DNA of 64,000 nt, taken from contig NZ_CP063845.1 in the NCBI RefSeq assembly GCF_021018745.1, positions 4,278,001 through 4,342,000 on the forward strand. The letters run 5' to 3'. The translations under genes and the position numbers were made by a program. Positions 1-8,100 of the stretch are shown here, piece by piece; positions within the stretch are counted from its first letter, which is position 1, and each line of letters opens with the position of its first letter. The notes beneath the pieces were generated by a model. The model had not been told where the DNA came from. It worked only from the letters and a program-made list of their open reading frames with translations, and did no database searches. This stretch comes from Gloeobacter morelensis MG652769 (GTDB lineage: Bacteria; Cyanobacteriota; Cyanobacteriia; Gloeobacterales; Gloeobacteraceae).

Positions 1-166
1 CACAGAGCGGCGGCTTGCCCGGACAACCGCAAACTCTCGGCCGCCTGAGCGCGGGTGGCAGCCAACTCCGCCTGCGCTTCCAATACCGAGGCGAGCCTGT
101 TGAGGTGTTCGACGTTGGCACTGTCAATCTCACCAAGGCGGCGCAAGATCTCAGAAGCATAAACCA

Positions 167-185
167 AACGTCAGTTCGGGATAAG
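167..185. repeat. Left terminal inverted repeat of the IS
   Basis: Reads aacgtcagttcgggataag. The reverse complement of 1113-1131 is identical except for one base (ataag versus ttaag). Confidence 0.85.
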
Positions 186-241
186 GAAAGGCGGTCCGCC
201 TAGGCTGGGATTAGCACATCACAAGCCACGGACCGCTCGCT

Positions 242-1117
242 ATGCCCAGTCTAGAAGCGCTCTTTTGCCATGTCGATGACTTCTGCCAACGCTTCGAACC
301 GCTCTGGCAGCAACAATTGCTCGACGATGGCCTGCGACACAGGCGACGGCCACGCCGACTCTGCCTCAGCGAAATCCTGACGATTCTGATTGCTTTTCAC
401 CAATCCGCCTACCGCCACTTCAAGGCCTTCTACACCGAAATGGTCTGCGCTTACTGGCGAAGCGCTTTTCCTGGACTGGTCAGCTACGCGCGCTTCGTCG
501 AGTGGATGCCCTCTACCCTTATGCCGCTCAGTGCCTACCTGCGCCACTGTTTTGGCCCCTGCACCGGCATCAGTTTTATCGATTCGACTCCACTTGCCGT
601 CTGCCATGTGCGCCGCGTCCACGCCCACAAAGTCTTTGTCGGTCTGGCCGCCTGGGGCAAAAGCTCGGTGGGCTGGTTTTACGGCTTCAAGCTGCACTTG
701 GTGGTCAATGAGCGCGGCGAATTGCTGGCGATGAGCGTGACGGCTGGGAACACTGACGATCGCAAGCCTGTGCCTGAACTGCTCAAAGACTTGCACGGCA
801 AAGTGTTTGGCGACCGCGGCTACATCAGCAGCAAGCTTGGCAGGCAATTGCGCGAGGAGCTGGGCATGGCGCTGATCACCAAGTTGCGGCGCAAGATGAC
901 CAATCGGCTGATGGTGATGACGGACAAACTGCTGTTGCGCAAGCGCGGGATCATCGAAGCAATCAATGACCAGTTGAAGAACATTTCGCAGATAGAGCAC
1001 ACCCGCCATCGCAGCGAAGTGAATTTTTTGGTGAACCTGGTGTGTGGGTTGATTGCCTACTGCCACAAACCGAACAAGCCGTCGGTGGCGTCTGATGCCG
1101 ACCAGCTCAATGCTTAA
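242..1117 (+). CDS. IS982-family transposase
   Basis: A 291-residue DDE transposase that would cut and paste the surrounding element. The proposed catalytic residues are Asp in [11 protein letters not shown] (about residue 113), Asp in GDRGYIS (about 190) and Glu in [11 protein letters not shown] (about 239). The Y-rich spacing and the final [14 protein letters not shown] segment are typical of IS982 transposases, whose usual length is about 270-300 residues. The frame is complete with an ATG start, so this copy may be functional. It reads opposite to the gene it disrupts. Confidence 0.9.
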   Translation: MPSLEALFCHVDDFCQRFEPLWQQQLLDDGLRHRRRPRRLCLSEILTILIAFHQSAYRHFKAFYTEMVCAYWRSAFPGLVSYARFVEWMPSTLMPLSAYLRHCFGPCTGISFIDSTPLAVCHVRRVHAHKVFVGLAAWGKSSVGWFYGFKLHLVVNERGELLAMSVTAGNTDDRKPVPELLKDLHGKVFGDRGYISSKLGRQLREELGMALITKLRRKMTNRLMVMTDKLLLRKRGIIEAINDQLKNISQIEHTRHRSEVNFLVNLVCGLIAYCHKPNKPSVASDADQLNA

Positions 1118-1131
1118 CCCGAACTGACGTT
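1113..1131. repeat. Right terminal inverted repeat of the IS
   Basis: Reads cttaacccgaactgacgtt, the inverted partner of 167-185. It contains the transposase TAA stop at 1115-1117. Confidence 0.85.
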
Positions 1132-1532
1132 AAGTAAGATGCACCCAGCTGGCAGTGCTGCCTACCGCTAGATTCGGTGGCAGGGCCTTGGCCGCCTTCG
1201 TTGCCTGTGAAATGGCGCCGTCGGTACCTTGAACCGAACCACCATAGGGGTTGGCACCTTCGGGAAATTTTCCAACTTCCTCGCCTGGAGGAAAGCCGAC
1301 AGCCACACCAACCCGACAAAGATAACCCCCAGAAAAACCCCGGCCACCGCCAAAACCGCCCGTTCATACATTAAGTCTGGAAAAATCCCATAAATTCTAG
1401 AGGCCGACTGGCGGCCATGGATTAAGGGCGGGTGATGCTTTTGTCGATGATTCCGTGTTTGTTGCGCAGCAGCTTTGCCACCGGGGGCTGGCGAAGTCTT
1501 CCTTTGAGAATGCCACGCAGCCCCAGCAAAAA

Positions 1533-1580
1533 CCCTCCCATGAATCGGCACCCTGAGGAGAGAATGCTGCCGTGGGAGGG
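1533..1580. other. Bulged inverted repeat in the intergenic region
   Basis: CCCTCCCA (1533-1540) and CGGCA (1546-1550) pair with TGCCG (1568-1572) and TGGGAGGG (1573-1580), giving 13 base pairs with a 5-nt bulge and a 17-nt loop. It lies between the DUF3134 gene and the broken coiled-coil gene, both on the minus strand. It could be a transcript-end hairpin for DUF3134 or a small structured RNA, but there is no clear T tract. The rest of 1372-1647 shows no convincing gene. Confidence 0.4.
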
Positions 1581-1647
1581 CTCTTTCAGGCTAAGGGCAA
1601 AATTTTGCCGCAGGGCGACTTTTAAAGCTTCTCAATAGAAATTGAGA

Positions 1648-1875
1648 TCACTCCTCATCGTCGGCGGCGGTGTCGTCGTCGTCGTAGAGTTGCTCGTCGT
1701 CGTCGACGAGATCGTCAAAATCTTCGTCCTCGGCGAGGGCTTCTTCATCGACCACATTGCGCGATTGCAGCTTGCCGCTGCGCCGCAGCCATTCGAGGAT
1801 GCTCTCGCGCTGGGTGGAGGGAAGGACCGCGGCCTTCTGGTGGCGGGGTTCTTCGCGTAACTGAGGGTGACGCAT
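1648..1875 (-). CDS. DUF3134 family protein
   Basis: A 75-residue acidic cyanobacterial protein of unknown function. The N-terminal half carries the family-like core LREEPRHQKAAVLPSTQ followed by ESILEWLRRSGKL. The C-terminal third is almost entirely Asp/Glu (EDEDFDDLVDDDE and similar). I chose the ATG at 1875, which opens directly into the conserved RHPQLREEPR; an in-frame TTG at 1890 would add five residues. It sits 45 bp downstream of the HdrB-like gene on the same strand and may share its transcript. The family assignment rests on recognising the REEPRxQ...SILxWL pattern. Confidence 0.7.
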   Translation of the reverse strand: MRHPQLREEPRHQKAAVLPSTQRESILEWLRRSGKLQSRNVVDEEALAEDEDFDDLVDDDEQLYDDDDTAADDEE

Positions 1876-1919
1876 GGGACGGTCCGGCAATTGGGCTTTT
1901 TGATGTTAGCGCATCGGAC

Positions 1920-2816
1920 TTAAAGTCCCAACCGCTCCAGCACCGGCCGGGTCGAAACGATGTGCCGCCCGAGGCCGAGCTGCTCGGGGGAGAGGCCCAG
2001 GGCAAGACCTACCAGCTGCGGCAGGTGCAGCACGGGCAAACCCAGCTTGCGGCCCACCTGGCGCTCGACTTCGGGTTGGCGGGCGTCCAGGTTGAGGTGG
2101 CAGAGCGGACAGGGAGTGACCAGGCAGTCGGCCCCGCAGTCGAGGGCATCCTGCAGGCGAACGGCCGCCATCGAAAAAGACGTGGGAGCGTCGTAGCTCG
2201 ACAGCGGAAAGCCGCAGCACTTGGTGCGACCCTCGAAGTAGATGGGGGTAGCCCCCAGCGCTTCGAAGATCTTCTCCAGCGACTGGGGATTGAAGGCGTC
2301 GTCCACTCGCCGATGCGCCTGGGCGCGTAGTAGATAGCAGCCGTAGAAGCTGCCGCAGCGCAGACCGGTGAGTGGCCTGCGCACCCGGGCGCGCAGATTG
2401 TCGAGCCCCACGTCCTCCAGCAAGATCCACAGCAGGTGGCGCACATCCACCGAGCCGTCGTAATGGTGGCCGCCCCGGGCAAGCAGGGTGTTGATCTCGT
2501 CGCGGTAGGCGGAGCCCCGCTCAGCGCGCAGCTTCTCGCTGACCGCCCCCAGTACCCCCTGACAGGTGCTGCACTGGGTGAGCATGGTCAGCCCCTGCTC
2601 CTCGGCTAGAGCGATGTTGCGGGCGTTGACCGCATCTTGCAACAGTTGCGAATCTTCTTTGAGCGTGCCGGCACCGCAGCAGGAGGCACTTTTGAGTTCC
2701 ACCAGTTCGATGCCCAGCGCTTCGGTGATCAAGGCGGTGGAAGTGTACAGTTCCCGGCAGGCGCCGCGGGCGACACAGCCGGGGTAGTAGGCGTATTTGA
2801 GGGGAGTGGCGATCAT
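1920..2816 (-). CDS. HdrB-like CCG-domain protein, putative succinate dehydrogenase membrane-side subunit
   Basis: A 298-residue protein with two cysteine-rich CCG domains like HdrB of heterodisulfide reductase and the SdhE/SdhC subunit of class E succinate dehydrogenases. The first domain has YYPGC, SCCGAG and QCSTCQG. The second has CGSFYGCYLL, KCCGFPLS and TPCPLCH. These cysteines are expected to hold an unusual Fe-S cluster and let a protein without membrane helices pass electrons toward quinone. The ATG at 2816 overlaps the sdhB stop (ATGA), so the two are translationally coupled. Longer upstream extensions only overlap sdhB coding sequence. Confidence 0.85.
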   Translation of the reverse strand: MIATPLKYAYYPGCVARGACRELYTSTALITEALGIELVELKSASCCGAGTLKEDSQLLQDAVNARNIALAEEQGLTMLTQCSTCQGVLGAVSEKLRAERGSAYRDEINTLLARGGHHYDGSVDVRHLLWILLEDVGLDNLRARVRRPLTGLRCGSFYGCYLLRAQAHRRVDDAFNPQSLEKIFEALGATPIYFEGRTKCCGFPLSSYDAPTSFSMAAVRLQDALDCGADCLVTPCPLCHLNLDARQPEVERQVGRKLGLPVLHLPQLVGLALGLSPEQLGLGRHIVSTRPVLERLGL

Positions 2817-3766
2817 GATTTGGCGTCTTCTTTTTGGATTTCCTCGACCAGGTCGCGCACTTCCTCGCAATGCTCGATGGGCCGGTGGCGCAGCGGCATC
2901 TTGCCCTTGGCGGCCATGCGCACACCCAGAGGCACCAGGCTCCACAGGCCCTTCCAGTCGCGACCGACCACCTGCAGGGCGAAGCGGGCCTCATCGAGCC
3001 AGCCGGATTCTTTGAGCTGGCGCACCATCACCCGGCGGTGGCGCATGGCGGTGTTGGACACACTCGCCTTGTCGATGAGCAGTTCGTGGCGGATCTTCTG
3101 GATTTGATCGAGCGGCTGCACGCCCATCGGGCAGACCTCGTTGCAGTAGAAGCAGCGGGTGCAGCCCCAGGCAAAATCCGGTTGGTTATACAGCGCGTGG
3201 CGCTGGGCGGTCTGGTCGTCGCGGTTGTCGGCCATCACCCGCTGGGCTTTGGCAAGGGCGTGGGGACCGACAAAATTGGGGTTGACCTCGCGGGAGTTGC
3301 ACTCGGAGTAGCAAGCGCCGCAGAGGATGCAGTTGCCTGCCTGCTCGACGGCGGCGCGCTCTTCGGGGGTCTGCAAAAATTCTTTCTCGGGCGTGCGGCG
3401 AGAGGCAGTGCTCACGTAGGGATCCACCTGATCCAGGTGTTGCCAGAAACTGCTCATGTCGACTACCAGGTCTTTGATCACCGGCATGTTGCCCATCGGC
3501 TGGATCAATATCTCGCCGCGCGCGTCCGCCACATCGCGGATACGGCTTGCGCAGGCGAGGGCCGAGCGGCCGTTGATGCGCATCGCGCAACTGCCGCAAA
3601 TTGCGTTGCGACAATTTTTGCGAAAGGCGAGGGTGCCGTCGATCTCGCCCTTGATGCGCATCAGGGCGTCGAGCACCGTGGTGCCAGGATCGACATCGAG
3701 GGCATAGCTTTTGTAATCGGGCGAACCCGATTCGGCCTGGCGGCGGATGCGAATAGTAATTTCCAT
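2813..3766 (-). CDS. sdhB: Succinate dehydrogenase/fumarate reductase iron-sulfur subunit
   Basis: A 317-residue electron-transfer subunit of succinate:quinone oxidoreductase. An N-terminal 2Fe-2S ferredoxin domain has CRNAICGSCAMRING and a later Cys in ALACASR. The C-terminal half carries CILCGACYSEC and CTRCFYCNEVCPMG for the 4Fe-4S and 3Fe-4S centres. It is longer than the usual roughly 240 residues because of a C-terminal extension (about residues 245-317). It is followed, with ATGA overlap, by an HdrB-like subunit rather than by SdhC/SdhD membrane anchors. The flavoprotein subunit SdhA is not in the window. Confidence 0.92.
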   Translation of the reverse strand: MEITIRIRRQAESGSPDYKSYALDVDPGTTVLDALMRIKGEIDGTLAFRKNCRNAICGSCAMRINGRSALACASRIRDVADARGEILIQPMGNMPVIKDLVVDMSSFWQHLDQVDPYVSTASRRTPEKEFLQTPEERAAVEQAGNCILCGACYSECNSREVNPNFVGPHALAKAQRVMADNRDDQTAQRHALYNQPDFAWGCTRCFYCNEVCPMGVQPLDQIQKIRHELLIDKASVSNTAMRHRRVMVRQLKESGWLDEARFALQVVGRDWKGLWSLVPLGVRMAAKGKMPLRHRPIEHCEEVRDLVEEIQKEDAKS

Positions 3767-3880
3767 CTAAAAATTCCGGAGGCAGGGCTGGACGTAGCCA
3801 CCAACACTACCATATCCGCTCGCCGGAACGCCTGGGGCGAATTTTAGTTCAAAATGAACAGTGCTCAGGGCGGCCTGGGA

Positions 3881-4693
3881 TCAAAGTTGCCGGTGTTGCA
3901 GCACGGGCAATTGGCGGCGCACCGCCTCCAGGCGCATGGGGTTGATTTCGCCGATGGCGATGCCGGTGGTGTCCCCGGCGTCGGAGAGCACGTTGCCCCA
4001 CGGATCGACGATCATCGCGTGGCCGTAGGTTTGGCGACGCGGATAGTGCTCGCCGGTCTGGGCGGCGGCGATCACGTAGCAGGTATTTTCGATGGCCCGC
4101 GCCTGCAGGAGCACCCGCCAGTGGTCCTTGCCGGTGAAGGCGGTAAAGGCCGAGGGAACCAGCAGAACTTCCGCCCCCGCCGCCGAGAGGGCCCGGTAGA
4201 GTTCCGGAAAGCGCAGGTCGTAGCAGACCGATAGGCCCAGATTGCCGAGGGTGTCGCTGCTCACCACCACCAGGTCTTTGCCGGGCACGATCGAGTCGGA
4301 TTCGTGGTAAGTGTTGCCGTCGGGCAGGTTGACGTCGAACAGGTGCAATTTGCGGTAGCGGCCCAACTCCTGACCCTCAGGACCCACGAGCAGGGCTGTG
4401 TTGTAGCACTTGGCCGTCTGCTCGGCCATCACCGGGTAGCCGCCGCCCAGCAGCGTCACCGCCCAGTCGCGCGCGGCGGAGACGAGAAATTTTTCGCTCA
4501 TCTCGGCGATGCGCGGGGCGAGGGCGAGTTTCTCAGCCTCCAGTCCCAGAAAGGCAAAATTTTCGGGCAGGCTGACCAGGCGGGCGCCGCGGCGCACCGC
4601 GATGCCAATCAGTGCGTAGGCCTGGTCGAGGTTGGCCTCGATGTCGGCGGTGCTGGTCATCTGGATGGCGGCGGCCAGGTAGCTTTCTATCAC
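3881..4693 (-). CDS. Carbon-nitrogen hydrolase (nitrilase superfamily, Nit1/Nit2-like)
   Basis: A 270-residue amidase of the nitrilase superfamily. The catalytic Glu-Lys-Cys triad is visible in SLPENFAF (about residue 43), YRKLHLFDV (about 115) and SVCYDLRFPE (about 157). The LHLFDV and CYDLRFPELYRAL contexts match the Nit branch that hydrolyses deaminated glutathione, so metabolite repair is the likely role. The start is a GTG at 4693 that abuts the ssb TAA stop directly, so translation is probably coupled to ssb. Substrate specificity is inferred from family membership only. Confidence 0.87.
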   Translation of the reverse strand: MIESYLAAAIQMTSTADIEANLDQAYALIGIAVRRGARLVSLPENFAFLGLEAEKLALAPRIAEMSEKFLVSAARDWAVTLLGGGYPVMAEQTAKCYNTALLVGPEGQELGRYRKLHLFDVNLPDGNTYHESDSIVPGKDLVVVSSDTLGNLGLSVCYDLRFPELYRALSAAGAEVLLVPSAFTAFTGKDHWRVLLQARAIENTCYVIAAAQTGEHYPRRQTYGHAMIVDPWGNVLSDAGDTTGIAIGEINPMRLEAVRRQLPVLQHRQL

Positions 4694-5059
4694 TTAAAAA
4701 TCCTCGTCCATGCTCGGTGCCTCGCCGGTGCTGTCGCGCTTGGAGCCGAGCAATTCCAGGCGGTCGACTTTGATAATCGGGCGCTCTTTGGCTTCTTTGG
4801 TGGCTTTATCCTGCCAGCGGCTGAAGGTGAGGGCGCCGGACACGCCGATGAGCGAGCCTTTGCGCACGTACTCGGCGGCGATCTCGGCGGTCTTGCCCCA
4901 CACTTCGAGGTCGAACCAGTCGGGTTTGTCCTCTTCACCCTTGCGCCGCAGGCGGTTGACCGCGAGGGTGAGGGTGCATTTGACATTGCCCGATTCGAAG
5001 TAGCGCACTTCTGGATCCCGTCCGGCCCGACCGACCAGGGTCACCATGTTCAAACTCAT
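4694..5059 (-). CDS. ssb: Single-stranded DNA-binding protein
   Basis: A 121-residue OB-fold protein that coats single-stranded DNA in replication and repair. It opens MSLNMVTLVGRAGRDPEVRY and has the family features NRLRR, WFDLEVWGKTAEIA and RKGSLIGVSG. The C-terminus is acidic and ends MDEDF, the usual tip that recruits partner proteins. Cyanobacterial SSBs are often this short. ATG 5059 was chosen because it opens the conserved OB fold; an upstream extension adds no conserved sequence. The nitrilase gene follows with no gap. Confidence 0.92.
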   Translation of the reverse strand: MSLNMVTLVGRAGRDPEVRYFESGNVKCTLTLAVNRLRRKGEEDKPDWFDLEVWGKTAEIAAEYVRKGSLIGVSGALTFSRWQDKATKEAKERPIIKVDRLELLGSKRDSTGEAPSMDEDF

Positions 5060-5149
5060 CGCTGCTCTCCCGCGTTTGCCAGTAAAGCATAACAAAACCG
5101 CCGTCTCCAACGCCTGGCAATGCAGGTGCCGTACGGGTGCCGCACACAG

Positions 5150-8100
5150 TTAAAACCGCGACTCAAACTGCACCGAGAGGCTGACGTCGTCGAAGGTTTC
5201 GTTGCCGCTGACGCGGGTGATGATGTTGTCGTTGATGCGGTAGCGCAGGCCGAAGATGACTGGCTGGATGTTGTCGGTGATGTTCTTGAATAGCGAGACC
5301 GACACCGCTGGGGTGAGGTCTTTGATCGCCTCGACGCCGATGCCGATGGCAATGTTTTCGGGGCTGGCGCTCGCCACCCGGCTGGCAAATTCGACGCGCA
5401 GCTCGTCCACACCCAGAAGTGCGGCGAGTTCCTGCTCGACCGGCCGGATGAGGGTCGTGCCCACCGCCGGGATGAGCCCGGTCAGCAGTGAACCAGCCCC
5501 GCCGCCGCCGCCAATCAGCGCGATGATCGCGGTCTCATCGCGGTAGGGACTGGAGGTCAGTTCGATGTTCGGTTTGGAAGCGGTGCCGGTGACGGTCGCA
5601 TCGACTTCGATAGTCGAGGCGCGGCCGAGGTTGGCCTGATCATAAGACAGGCCGGGATTAGACAGGCCGGGATTGTTCAACCCGCTGCTATCGAGGCGTG
5701 CCACCCCGCTGGTGAAAGATTCGCTGACGCGCGCTTCGGCCACCAGGTCCAGGGCCGGATCGAGGCTGCCGCCAAAGTAGAGGGCGTTGCGGCGGCTGCT
5801 GTCGAGGCGGAAGCGCGCCACCCCGATGGTGACCGAACCCTGCGGGACATTGATGTAGCCTTCGACCGCCAGTTTGCCGAGCGGGCCGCTCAAGGCCAGT
5901 AACCCATCGAGCCGGGCGCTCAGGGCCGTAATGTTGACGCGAAACTGCGGGCCGACCCGGATGCGCAACTCGTCGAATTCGACCGGCAGCGCCGGAGCGC
6001 CGTTGCTGTTCGCCGTGCGCAATCCTGCGCCGGAGAGATTTTGAATATCCTGCAGCGACAGCAGCAGATCCCCCGGGCTCACCGTCAGGTTACCGCCGAT
6101 GCGCGGTCCAAGCAGCGCCCCGCCCACGTTCAGCTGGCCGTCGATACCTCCTCTGTAGAGCCCCGGCAGGTTGATATTGCCGTCGATAAACAGAGCCAAG
6201 TCCCCACCCGCCCCGTTGTTCGGCAACAGTGCCAGTTCCCCTTCACCCGTCACAGGCGCACCGCCCAAATTGGCCGCAAGCCGGTCGACCAGCAGCCGCC
6301 GCCGGTTGAAGCGCGCCGCGAACTGGTCGATGGCGAGGGTCGTCTGCAGCCGGGGAATCTGTACCTGGGTGTTGCGCAATTCGACGTTGCCGTCGATGAG
6401 CGGCGCTCCGTAGGTGCCCTGCACGGCGAGGGTCGCTTCCCCTTCGGCGCTCTGCCAGACAAGTTGATCGCTCAAGATGTTCAGTAGCGGCAGGTTCTCA
6501 CCCGTCAGTTGTGCCTGGATATCGATCTGGTCGTTGTCGGGGTTGAGAAACGGGATGGGCAGACTGCCGACCAACTGGACACCACGCCTGCCGACGCCAA
6601 TCGCGGTGTTGGCCAGGGACAGCCGCCCGGAGCGCAGGGTCAGCTCCGTGCGCACCGGATCTACCTGGCGGCCGTTGAACTCCAGCGCCTCCGCCGCGAC
6701 ATTCGCTTGAAAGGCCGGCGATGCGAGGGTACCCGAGAGGACCGCCTCGGTATTGATGGCGCCTTCGATCTGGGTGCCCGTGGGCAGCAGTGGTTCGACC
6801 AGTTCGAGCGGCAAACGGTCGATGACCAGCCGCGCGTTCTGCTCGCCCGCCAGCGACAGGCGCCCCGAGAGGCTGCCGCTGCGCTCGGCGTAGCGGGCCT
6901 GGGCCTGGGTGAGCTCCAGGTTGCCGTCGCGGTAATCGCCCGCGGCCTCGACCGTGTCGAGACGGTACTGATCCCACTGCCAGTTGCGCCCGGCCAGCAC
7001 AAAGCCTACTACCGGGGCGTTGCGGCTGCCGCCCAGCCGGGCGCTCAGATCGTAGCGCCCGCGCAGCCGCCGCAGATCGTCGGGGATAAAGGCACGGGCG
7101 GCGGTGTCGATGCGCGCCAGGGCCACCTCCGAAGCGCGCTGGTAAACGGCAAGCAATTGCTGCAGCGGCAGGGCCGTCCCTCCGAGGGCAAGGGGGCCCA
7201 AATCCACCGCACAGCAGACAGGGGCGCTCTGGTCGGAAAACAGGGTGGTGAGCGAATACAGACCCAGAATCTGTACCAGTTGCTCCAGGCGGCCCCGCTC
7301 GACGCGCAGCTCGAAGGCAATCGGGTCGTCCGCACCCAGACCCGCCTGGCCGCCCAGGGTGTAGCGGCTGTTGCCGAGGGTGATGAGCGTCGGCTCGACT
7401 GTGAGGCGGTTATTGGCCAGGCTCGCCCGCAGTCGGGTGGGGCCGAGGGTAAAGGCGTTGAGGCGGCCCCCGCTGAGGGTGGCATCGACGCGGCCTTCGT
7501 AGCCGCGGGCGGTGCGCGCGAGGTCAACCTCGGCGTCGAGGCTGCCTTCGAGGGTGCGCAGCGGTCCTACCGGGTCGAGCTGCAACCTTTCTAAATCAAA
7601 GTTTTCGACTTGGGCGGCCAGTGTAGTCAGCCCCTGCTCGAAGTCGAAGTAGCCCCGGCTGGCGGCGATGCGCGTCCGGTCGCTCAGCACGTCAAAAGCG
7701 ATCAGGCGCACCCCCTGCGGCTCCAAACGCGCCTCGGCGAGGACGCGCTGGTTGTCGCCCGTCAGGCGCACAGACAGGGTATCGCCCCGCCAGCGCACCG
7801 GGCCGCTCAGCACCGGGGCGCGGTAGCGGCCCACCCCGGCACCGCGCACGCCCAAGTCGAGGGCCAGATCCGGCTGCTCCAGATTGCCGCTAAAGATGCC
7901 GTTTCCATAAAGCTGTCCGTCGACGCGCACCGGCAACGGCAGGGCCGTCAAGTCGAATCGGTCGAGGGCAATGCGCAGATCGGCTGAGCGTAGGAACGGA
8001 CCGGGAGCGCCGCTTAGATTGGGCCGCAACTCGCCCGCGGCCGTCAGACCGTTGAAGGTGAAGCGGTCAAGCTGCACGAGTTGATCGCGCAGGCGAAAGG

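Larger units (their letters stand above)
167..1131 (+). mobile_element. IS982-family-like insertion sequence, about 965 bp
   Basis: The element holds one transposase gene and is bounded by 19-bp terminal inverted repeats, 167-185 and 1113-1131, which match at 18 of 19 positions. The transposase stop codon lies inside the right repeat. No direct target duplication is visible: the left flank reads cataaacca and the right flank aagtaagat. The copy looks intact and possibly active. It interrupts a coiled-coil membrane-protein gene. Confidence 0.85.
1..1371 (-). pseudogene. Coiled-coil membrane protein gene, frameshifted and split by an IS982-type element; 3' end beyond left edge
   Basis: On the minus strand an ATG at 1371 opens a frame with one strong N-terminal membrane helix (residues about 5-28) followed by ARKLENFP. 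At about 1261-1272 the coding sense moves to the -1 frame (EGANPYGGSVQGTDG, then an Ala/Lys-rich stretch) and continues to the insertion sequence at 1131. On the far side of the element, 166 down to 1, the same frame resumes with an alpha-helical, heptad-like sequence (LRRLGEIDSANVEHLNRL and on) to the window edge. Removing 167-1131 joins the halves in frame (VHLT-LVYASEIL). A missing C in the CCC run would explain the frameshift. Function unknown: an anchored coiled-coil protein. The gene is probably dead because it carries two lesions. Confidence 0.7.

Noticed and set aside
1132-1140. Target-site duplication of the IS982-like element
   Set aside because: The flanking bases do not match those at 158-166 over any 6-9 bp.
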